This document shows positions 1 to 5,210 of a stretch of 8,070 bases of DNA, piece after piece. Both the position numbers and the translations under genes were made by a program. The stretch's first letter is position 1; each line of letters opens with the position of its first letter. The notes beneath the pieces are model-generated. The model ran no database searches and was not told where the DNA came from. It saw only the letters and a program-made list of their open reading frames with translations. The DNA comes from Gammaproteobacteria bacterium (GTDB lineage: Bacteria > Pseudomonadota > Gammaproteobacteria > Enterobacterales > Psychrobiaceae), in NCBI GenBank assembly GCA_013214885.1, contig JABSRS010000142.1:1-8070 (forward strand). Direction: 5' to 3'.

Positions 1-883
1 TGACTTGACCATAGGTATCTAGAGATTGCTCCATATATGTCTCAATAAAACCGTGCCCAGTTATGTCAACCAGCAGATGCGTTGCTGGGATTACCACGGT
101 AATATCAGGCACCGTCCCCGTTAAACGTAAGCCGTTTATCACGATATCTTTATCGGCTAATATATGGGTGCCATTGGTTTTAGTTGTGGCAGGTGCTATA
201 TGGACGACACCGACGTTACTTGTAGTCATATTCGACAAGCCTAACGTGTAATCGTATGCAACATTGGCAAATAGGTTTCCCTGACTATGAGCGACAAAAA
301 GCATTCGAGAGCCTTGCGCTGATAATGAGGCAATACGAGACGATTGGATATTGTAGTCACTGATTGTCGGTGGGTTATAGTATAACTCGCCCACTTGGGC
401 TAGCACCTCGTTTGACATATCGGTATACAGATCTTCTATCGACCCTCTGAGTAATTGGTTGGTTGCGCCAATTGTTTGAATTATGTCACTTATTAATCCA
501 CCGCTATCATTGGTTGTCATTGCATAAAATAATTCTAAGCGCTTTGATAAATAACCACTAGGGTCAAGTTCATCGGCGCGTTGCCTAAACACCTCGACTA
601 AATCCTGACCAGTATTACTACCGACCGCAGCACCAGTGTGATTGTAGAAGGGCTCATATTTGACTGATAAGCCGTTATAATCAGAGCCATAGATACGTGC
701 TACTAGTGCCAAAGACAACTGAGCTTGTAGTTCTGAATTTCCGACGCCATTAAAAAAACCGACCACAACATCATCGTGAGTTTCAGAGGTATTACAAATT
801 AGGTTTGATGCTTGGCTAGATGATGCCACTAGCGCAATTAAACTAACAAATAGATATGAAATGCTTTTTTTTAAAATTCTCAT
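1..883 (-). CDS. Secreted alpha/beta-hydrolase-like protein (3' end outside window)
   Basis: Reading from ATG at 883-881, the frame is open for 294 codons and leaves the window at its left edge, so the C-terminus is missing. The protein starts with a Sec signal peptide: MRILKK, then a hydrophobic core (about residues 8-20) and a likely signal peptidase I site after SSQA (residue 25). A serine-hydrolase nucleophile elbow, VAHSQGNLF, lies at residues 197-205, with Ser200 as the predicted nucleophile. ADKDIVI (243-249) and TGHGF (275-279, His277) follow in the order expected for the acid and base of an alpha/beta-hydrolase triad. The product is probably a periplasmic or exported esterase/lipase-type enzyme; the substrate is unknown. 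A strong ribosome site, TAAGGAGA (898-891), contains the stop codon of the upstream lipoprotein gene, so the two genes form an operon. The fold class is fairly secure; the exact family is not. Confidence 0.8.
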   Translation of the reverse strand, partial: MRILKKSISYLFVSLIALVASSSQASNLICNTSETHDDVVVGFFNGVGNSELQAQLSLALVARIYGSDYNGLSVKYEPFYNHTGAAVGSNTGQDLVEVFRQRADELDPSGYLSKRLELFYAMTTNDSGGLISDIIQTIGATNQLLRGSIEDLYTDMSNEVLAQVGELYYNPPTISDYNIQSSRIASLSAQGSRMLFVAHSQGNLFANVAYDYTLGLSNMTTSNVGVVHIAPATTKTNGTHILADKDIVINGLRLTGTVPDITVVIPATHLLVDITGHGFIETYMEQSLDTYGQV

Positions 884-895
884 TGAGGCGTCTCC

Positions 896-1975
896 TTACA
901 TGCACGCTGAAAAATCGGGTAATCGAGTCACTGACCCATGTCTTGCGGTGTTATAGGCATCGTACTGGATAACCCGCGCTGGAGTATTTGCCATTAACGC
1001 CTCCAGTTTTGCTAAATAACGTTGGGCATCGATAGCTTTATCGAAACTAAGCGCAATACAGACAGCGCTTAGTGCTGACTGCTCACCGATAGCACTGACC
1101 AAGAGATCATTTGTGATATCAACTAAAAGGGCCGTTTGAATGTTTTTTGCAGCGATAACAAGCACTTCTTTCTGGCTCGTTGTAATGGCTAGAGTTTGAA
1201 TATAATTTGCCACGTCGTCACGAAGGCCATCATCATTTTCATCAACACCTGCGATAGTGCTAGATGTATCAAGCACAGGGAGTTTGCCTGTGCGCTCCAG
1301 ATTGATAATTGCCTGCTCAACCGTTGCGATAATTTCATTTTTCACCGTAACCGTAAAAGAAGCTTCAGCGGTTTGTGATTGGCTGTCGGTTAACGTCACA
1401 CTGATAGTTACGACGGTATCTTGATCGACAGCTAAAGTGTCAACGGTCAATGCATCAGCCACAGCTGTGTGAGTTAGTGACTGTGTATTTGTTACTGCCC
1501 AGTCAAGAGAGTAAGTTAAATCGCCATCAACAATAAGGGTAGGGGTGACTTCAATACTGCCGCCCTCAAGCACATCGTAGTTGTCATTAAGTGTGATCAC
1601 AGGGACTTGAAAAACAGGTGCGAGCACCGAGACAGAATGAACAGCCTCGGCTATCGAGCCATCATTATCGGTAACGGTTACTTCAAACGAGAAGATTGTG
1701 TCGCTATCAACAACGGGCTGCACCGAGAACGTCGTAGTGGTTAAGTCGTCAACGCCCAAATCGGGACCTGCGGTCTGCTGCCATTTGTAACTTACAATCG
1801 TGCCGTCCGAGTCAGAGGCCTGAGCAGTTATTTCCAATATTTCATCAGAGGCCGCTTCGGAAGGAGCTGTAATTGTCACCTTGGGTGACAGGTTGGTTGG
1901 TCCCTCACCATCGGAGCCGCCACAGGCCACTAAAGTAAAACATGCTAATACCGCTAATATTGTTGTTTTGTTCAT
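896..1975 (-). CDS. PKD/Ig-like domain lipoprotein
   Basis: A 359-residue envelope lipoprotein. The hydrophobic leader ends in a lipobox LVAC followed by GGSDGEG, so the cysteine (residue 18 from this start) should be lipidated; the residues after it do not suggest inner-membrane retention. Next comes a PKD/REJ-like beta domain (about residues 30-125, with the pattern SDSDGTIVSYKWQQTAGP and a closing VTVTDNDGS), then a second Ig-like domain (about 125-212, closing with VTLTDSQSQ). The last 140 residues are mostly helical and contain DENDDGLRDD, a calcium-loop-like acidic motif. The start is placed at 1975 because AAAGGAG (1987-1981) lies five bases before that ATG; an ATG at 1978 is also possible, whereas a start at 1996 would bury the ribosome site inside the gene. 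It is the first gene of the operon with the secreted hydrolase, which suggests a binding, anchoring or helper role for it. No enzyme motif is seen. Confidence 0.82.
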   Translation of the reverse strand: MNKTTILAVLACFTLVACGGSDGEGPTNLSPKVTITAPSEAASDEILEITAQASDSDGTIVSYKWQQTAGPDLGVDDLTTTTFSVQPVVDSDTIFSFEVTVTDNDGSIAEAVHSVSVLAPVFQVPVITLNDNYDVLEGGSIEVTPTLIVDGDLTYSLDWAVTNTQSLTHTAVADALTVDTLAVDQDTVVTISVTLTDSQSQTAEASFTVTVKNEIIATVEQAIINLERTGKLPVLDTSSTIAGVDENDDGLRDDVANYIQTLAITTSQKEVLVIAAKNIQTALLVDITNDLLVSAIGEQSALSAVCIALSFDKAIDAQRYLAKLEALMANTPARVIQYDAYNTARHGSVTRLPDFSACM

Positions 1976-2008
1976 CATTACTCCTTTAAATATCAATCTT
2001 AAAACGCC

Positions 2009-2025
2009 ATTACTAATTTAGTAAT
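2009..2025. promoter_or_regulatory. 17-base palindrome, candidate operator of the lipoprotein operon
   Basis: ATTACTAA and TTAGTAAT form perfect 8-base arms around a single T at 2017. The palindrome lies 33 bases before the lipoprotein start codon at 1975. A -10-like TAGAAT (reverse strand, 2039-2034) sits just upstream, without a convincing -35, so the palindrome would fall at about the transcription start or in the first bases of the leader. That position suits a repressor site or a small 5' hairpin. The symmetry is seen directly; the function is inferred. Confidence 0.4.
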
Positions 2026-2069
2026 TGCCGTGGATTCTATTTGATGGAGCGGGTAACAACAGACACGTA

Positions 2070-2123
2070 ATTACTTTGCAAAGACGTAAAAAATAAATTT
2101 ATTTTTGGTTGTTGCAAAGTAAT
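2070..2123. repeat. Nested inverted repeats in the divergent intergenic region
   Basis: ATTACTTTGCAA (2070-2081) and TTGCAAAGTAAT (2112-2123) are perfect 12-base inverted arms. The 30 bases between them contain an 18-base perfect palindrome, AAAAATAAATTTATTTTT (2089-2106), whose centre is only one base off the centre of the outer arms. The element lies between two divergent genes, so it is unlikely to be an ordinary terminator. It could be a paired operator, a cruciform-forming site or the footprint of a small mobile element. This is the most structured part of the 306-base gap at 1976-2281, which holds no gene. Confidence 0.6.
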
Positions 2124-2255
2124 GATGAGATGGGGGGGATTATCGTTGCCGATTAAAATTCAATAATTCTGCAAAAATTTAGTTTTAAACTACAATTATC
2201 AATTGTCTTGATAATGAACCTTACTAAATACCGCTAACGATATGATGAATGAATC

Positions 2256-2265
2256 GCAAAGTAAT
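2256..2265 (+). promoter_or_regulatory. Third copy of the GCAAAGTAAT motif before the SGNH hydrolase gene
   Basis: GCAAAGTAAT repeats the core of the inverted arms at 2070-2081 and 2112-2123. It ends six bases before the ribosome site AGGAG (2271-2275) of the SGNH hydrolase gene. Three copies in about 200 bases, one of them in the presumed leader, suggest a binding site for a regulator. No regulator is identified, so the role is inference. Confidence 0.35.
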
Positions 2266-2281
2266 TTAAAAGGAGTTAGTA

Positions 2282-3175
2282 ATGCCACCAAGAGAATCCC
2301 CAATTCAAAGAAGACGTCGACAAGCATTAAATAATGGGGTGACCACCTACACTTCTGATTTCTCATACATATGTAAAAATAGACCAAACCGCATCGGCAT
2401 TATCGCAGAAGGAGATTCGTGGTTTGCCTATCCGCGCAAATGGATCCTTTTTGGCGCAGACATTAATGTCATTCATCATTTGGAAGACCAAATATCTGGC
2501 ACTAACTCAGTCAATTTGTTGCGCTTAGCATCGAATGGTGATGAAGCTGTCGATATGACCTCAGGAAAACAGTTTAAAAAACTTTATAAAATTCTTAAAA
2601 AAAATAAGCAGTATATTCGAATAATAATGTTTTCAGGTGGGGGCAACGATATCGTTGGCAAAAATGACATGCTGCCCTTGCTCAATGAATATGAGGACGG
2701 TTTTAGTTATTTAGACTGTATAAATTTACCGAGGCTGGAACAAAAAGTTTCAGCGATTTTACTTGCCTATAAGCGGTTAATAGCTCTTTGCGAAGACATT
2801 ATTCCTGATGCGAAAATTGTCTCGCATACCTACGACATAGTTAAACCTTGGGATCAGGGGGCTGAGTTCTTTTTTGGCTTGATTAAAACTAAGCCTTGGG
2901 TTTATCCGTATTTGATGCGACGTGGTATTCCAGAGGAATTGCATTTTCCGATAATTGAATACATTCTGACTAAATTTGGTGAAGCATTAGTAGCCCTTGC
3001 AAGTGACCCAGCTGTGGGTAATCGCTTAGTTGTCGTTAAGACACAAGGAACCCTAAGGCCCGGCTCTAAGCAAGATTGGCTAAACGAAATTCATCCAACG
3101 CCAGCTGGTTTTAAGAAAATATATACCAAAATATACCAAGAAATGAGGCGTATTGAACCAAGCTTGCCCAGTTAG
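2282..3175 (+). CDS. SGNH/GDSL-family hydrolase, leaderless
   Basis: A 297-residue protein with the conserved blocks of SGNH hydrolases: block I GDSWFAYP (residues 44-51, Ser46 nucleophile), block II ASNGDEA (Gly86), block III GGGND (119-123, Asn122) and a C-terminal block DWLNEIHPTPAGF (265-277, His271 base). In the usual DxxH arrangement the acid is three residues before the histidine; here that position is Asn268, and Asp265 lies six before, so the enzyme may use a Ser-His dyad or a shifted acid. There is no signal peptide; the N-terminus is basic (RRRR at 10-13), which suggests a cytoplasmic protein. The start is supported by AGGAG (2271-2275) six bases before the ATG. The gene is transcribed away from the lipoprotein operon. 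The acyl or ester substrate is unknown. No clear terminator follows it. Confidence 0.85.
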   Translation: MPPRESPIQRRRRQALNNGVTTYTSDFSYICKNRPNRIGIIAEGDSWFAYPRKWILFGADINVIHHLEDQISGTNSVNLLRLASNGDEAVDMTSGKQFKKLYKILKKNKQYIRIIMFSGGGNDIVGKNDMLPLLNEYEDGFSYLDCINLPRLEQKVSAILLAYKRLIALCEDIIPDAKIVSHTYDIVKPWDQGAEFFFGLIKTKPWVYPYLMRRGIPEELHFPIIEYILTKFGEALVALASDPAVGNRLVVVKTQGTLRPGSKQDWLNEIHPTPAGFKKIYTKIYQEMRRIEPSLPS

Positions 3176-3372
3176 AGCGCAAGCTTAAGCTGACAGTATC
3201 CATTGGATGAGACCTCAAGAAATAGGGCAATATGAAGTGTTAACAGCGTAAGAATTTAGCGTCATCTAACGTTTATTGCAGTGGTAAATAATAGTTTATC
3301 GGTTATGATTGTTACGAGTGCCCAAAAATTACGCCATTTTGTTGATGATGTTGAGAATGATAAGCATAACGA
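3176..3372. other. Intergenic spacer without a recognisable gene
   Basis: The first part of the 299-base gap between the SGNH hydrolase and aldolase genes holds no convincing coding region. A 10-base palindrome, AGCTTAAGCT (3182-3191), lies seven bases after the hydrolase stop but has no loop or T-run, so it is not a clear terminator. The remainder of the gap carries the aldolase promoter and leader. Confidence 0.5.
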
Positions 3373-3401
3373 TTGAATATCACAATACAAATTGCTATAA
3401 A
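3373..3401 (+). promoter_or_regulatory. Sigma70-type promoter of the aldolase gene
   Basis: TTGAAT (3373-3378) and TATAAA (3396-3401) match the -35 and -10 consensus at 4 and 5 of 6 positions, with an exact 17-base spacer. TGC directly before TATAAA makes an extended -10. Transcription would start near 3408 and leave a leader of about 65 bases before the TTG start codon. Confidence 0.55.
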
Positions 3402-3474
3402 TGTTCCAGCTCAGACTCAATTGTAAAATCTGGTTCATGGGCAATTAAATAAAATTTAACCAGAGAGAAATATT

Positions 3475-4368
3475 TTGACAGACTATCACCAGCAACTAGA
3501 AAAAATAAAATCGCAAAATGGTTTTATCGCAGCGCTTGATCAAAGCGGCGGCAGCACCCCAAAAGCCCTAAAACTTTACGGTGTTGACGACAGCGCATGG
3601 ACTAACGACGAAGGTATGTACAGCGTAGTACATCAAATGCGCGCACGGATCATGACTAGCCAAAGCTTCACTGGCGAACGCGTGATTGGCGCAATCCTCT
3701 TCGAAAATACCATGGATCGTGAAGTGGCTGGTAAAACAACCGCTGAATATTTGTGGAGTGTTAAGCAAGTCGTACCATTCTTAAAAGTAGACAAAGGCCT
3801 AAGCGACGAAGCTAATGGCGTGCAGCTAATGAAGCCAATGCCACAACTTGATGAGTTATTAGCTAAAGCGAAAAGCAAAGGAATTTTTGGCACCAAAATG
3901 CGTTCAGTGATCAAATTAGCTAACCAAGCCGGCATCACCGCGGTGGTTAAGCAACAATTTGACGTCGCCAAGCAAATAATCGCCGCTGGCTTAGTGCCAA
4001 TTATCGAACCAGAAGTTGACATTAACAGCAGCGAAAAAGCCGCCGCCGAAGCGATGCTACAAACTGCAGTACTTGCAGAGCTAGACTTGCTAAGCAGCGA
4101 CCAACAAGTGATGTTAAAAGTGACGTTGCCAGAAGTGGTTAACTCATACGCCGCCTGTATCGCTCACCCGAACATGGTTAAAGTAGTGGCATTATCGGGC
4201 GGTTACGATCGCGACCACGCCAACGAGCGCCTAACCGCCAACACTGGCATCATCGCCAGCTTCTCTCGTGCCTTGTCTCAGGGACTATCAGCCCAACAAA
4301 GTAATGAAGAGTTCGACCGCATCATGGATACTTCAATCGAAGCTATTTATCAGGCTTCTAGCACGTAA
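3475..4368 (+). CDS. fda: Fructose-bisphosphate aldolase class I
   Basis: Cytoplasmic glycolytic/gluconeogenic enzyme that reversibly cleaves fructose 1,6-bisphosphate to glyceraldehyde 3-phosphate and dihydroxyacetone phosphate through a Schiff base, without metal. The 297 residues match the length of the Staphylococcus-type class I family, not the longer E. coli FbaB/DhnA type. Visible landmarks are AALDQSGGSTPK (19-30), FLKVDKGL (102-109), IIEPEV (176-181), VMLKVTLPE with the likely Schiff-base Lys215, and the phosphate-binding SGGYDRDHAN (241-250) with FSRAL (263-267). The start is TTG at 3475: the next in-frame ATG (residue 48) would remove conserved N-terminal sequence. The ribosome site is weak (GAGAG at 3463-3467). 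The gene has its own promoter and a strong terminator, so it is a single-gene unit. It appears more GC-rich than the genes on either side, as expected of a core gene beside acquired DNA. Confidence 0.95.
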   Translation: MTDYHQQLEKIKSQNGFIAALDQSGGSTPKALKLYGVDDSAWTNDEGMYSVVHQMRARIMTSQSFTGERVIGAILFENTMDREVAGKTTAEYLWSVKQVVPFLKVDKGLSDEANGVQLMKPMPQLDELLAKAKSKGIFGTKMRSVIKLANQAGITAVVKQQFDVAKQIIAAGLVPIIEPEVDINSSEKAAAEAMLQTAVLAELDLLSSDQQVMLKVTLPEVVNSYAACIAHPNMVKVVALSGGYDRDHANERLTANTGIIASFSRALSQGLSAQQSNEEFDRIMDTSIEAIYQASST

Positions 4369-4390
4369 AGCTGCTGGTGGTTATTTAAGT

Positions 4391-4421
4391 AAAAAAGCCA
4401 AGGGGAGACTCTTGGTTTTTT
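4391..4421 (+). terminator. Rho-independent terminator of the aldolase gene
   Basis: CCAAG (4398-4402) pairs with CTTGG (4411-4415) across an 8-base loop. The stem is extended outward by a G-U pair and A-T pairs from the flanking A-run and T-run (AAAAAA at 4391-4396, TTTTTT at 4416-4421). It lies 22 bases after the aldolase stop and separates this gene from the next operon. Confidence 0.85.
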
Positions 4422-4506
4422 GTTTTATAAATAATCAATTGATACTTGTGTAATCATTAGCTTATCTGTAATTATTAGTTCTTTAATTAGAGTTTAAAGA
4501 AGGCAA

Positions 4507-4716
4507 ATGATTGAAGAGCAATTAGTTTCATCACAAGAGATGATGGGTTTACTCAAAATATCAAGTTGCGAATTATCACACCAGCGTAATCGTGGTGACT
4601 TGAAATTTATTAAGAAAGGTAACGCTTTTTTATATTACCTCAACGGCACGGCTAATTTAACAAATCATCCTCTGAGCACAAACTTATCAACTGGTATACA
4701 CTTAAACATGACGTAG
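4507..4716 (+). CDS. Small MerR/excisionase-like helix-turn-helix protein
   Basis: A 69-residue protein. Residues 6-46 read as a winged helix-turn-helix of the HTH_17/MerR/excisionase type: a first helix around SSQEMMGLLKIS, a recognition helix around SCELSHQRNRG, and a wing DLKFIKKGNAFLYYL. The last 20 residues show no known motif. It is likely a DNA-binding regulator of its own operon, or a DNA-recognition partner of the downstream enzymes. The start ATG is preceded by AAGAAGG (4497-4503). Its stop TAG (4714-4716) shares a base with the GTG start of the next gene, which indicates translational coupling. Possible promoter elements such as TTGATA (4439-4444) lack a good partner, so the promoter is unresolved. 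Confidence 0.72.
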   Translation: MIEEQLVSSQEMMGLLKISSCELSHQRNRGDLKFIKKGNAFLYYLNGTANLTNHPLSTNLSTGIHLNMT

Positions 4717-5210
4717 TGATTAATAACACACCAAAAAAACCTGAATCGTTGGCGGCAATGCGGTTAATGGTTAGTAATATTTTGATAGCTGTGGAAAATA
4801 AGTTTGGTGAAATTGTTATTACTTATGGCTTTGTTGGTAGTGAACTTAATCGATATATTCAAGCAAATAGTTCCAGTGGAACATGCCCATCAATAGATCA
4901 GCATGCATCGTTTGAATTGAATACTAAAAATAATCCAATATGTCCTAGAGCAGGATTCTCATGTGATTTTACCGTCGTAGGATACGAACAAGATATGACG
5001 GATGTTGTGGAGTTTATCGTTAATACACTTGAGTATGATAAGTTGTATTTTTACGGTGCGAATCGTCCATTGCATGTCAGTGTTAATGAACAGCCACAGC
5101 GGCATTTGCAAATTATGGGACATAGTGGGACAGGTCGCCGATATCCAAAGAAAAAAGCTTATGGTGAAAACGCAATTCAATTAATAAAAGATATAAAAAA
5201 TGGATGCTGA
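4716..5210 (+). CDS. Leaderless peptidase M15-like (hedgehog/DD-peptidase fold) protein
   Basis: A 164-residue protein. It resembles the Peptidase_M15_3 pattern by eye: an ITYGFVGSELN segment (35-45) in place of the usual GYRxxxxN, then a QH pair (Gln62-His63), a CDF motif (Asp84) and a late PLHVSV (His120). His63, Asp84 and His120 fit the H-D-H zinc site of this fold. M15 enzymes usually act on peptidoglycan and are exported or phage-encoded, but no signal peptide or membrane segment is visible here. The basic C-terminal segment GHSGTGRRYPKKK (135-147) could contact nucleic acid. The GTG start overlaps the stop of the HTH gene by one base and lacks a ribosome site of its own; ATG codons at residues 15 and 18 are weaker alternatives. 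Its end overlaps the methyltransferase gene by 11 bases. The fold assignment is moderate and the function unknown. Confidence 0.65.
   Translation: MINNTPKKPESLAAMRLMVSNILIAVENKFGEIVITYGFVGSELNRYIQANSSSGTCPSIDQHASFELNTKNNPICPRAGFSCDFTVVGYEQDMTDVVEFIVNTLEYDKLYFYGANRPLHVSVNEQPQRHLQIMGHSGTGRRYPKKKAYGENAIQLIKDIKNGC

Noticed and set aside
63..251. 62-residue plus-strand reading frame
   Set aside because: It lies antisense to the secreted hydrolase gene, which has a signal peptide, catalytic motifs and a ribosome site.
3121..3140. Near-perfect tandem 10-base repeat ATATACCAAA/G
   Set aside because: It lies within the SGNH coding frame, encodes a plausible helix and has only two copies.
3182..3191. 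AGCTTAAGCT palindrome after the SGNH gene as a terminator
   Set aside because: It has no loop and no T-run, so it would not form a standard terminator.
3305..3376. 23-codon plus-strand frame in the spacer before the aldolase gene
   Set aside because: It is too short, lacks a ribosome site and runs into the aldolase promoter; it could be chance or a leader peptide, with nothing to support the latter.
3262..3444. 60-residue minus-strand reading frame before the aldolase gene
   Set aside because: It has no recognisable domain, and it covers the aldolase promoter.
3445..3459. TTAAAT/ATTTAA hairpin before the aldolase start
   Set aside because: Six A-T pairs with a three-base loop are too weak and too likely by chance in AT-rich sequence.
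3633..4022. 129-residue minus-strand reading frame
   Set aside because: It is antisense to the aldolase gene, whose identity is clear; long antisense frames are common in such genes.
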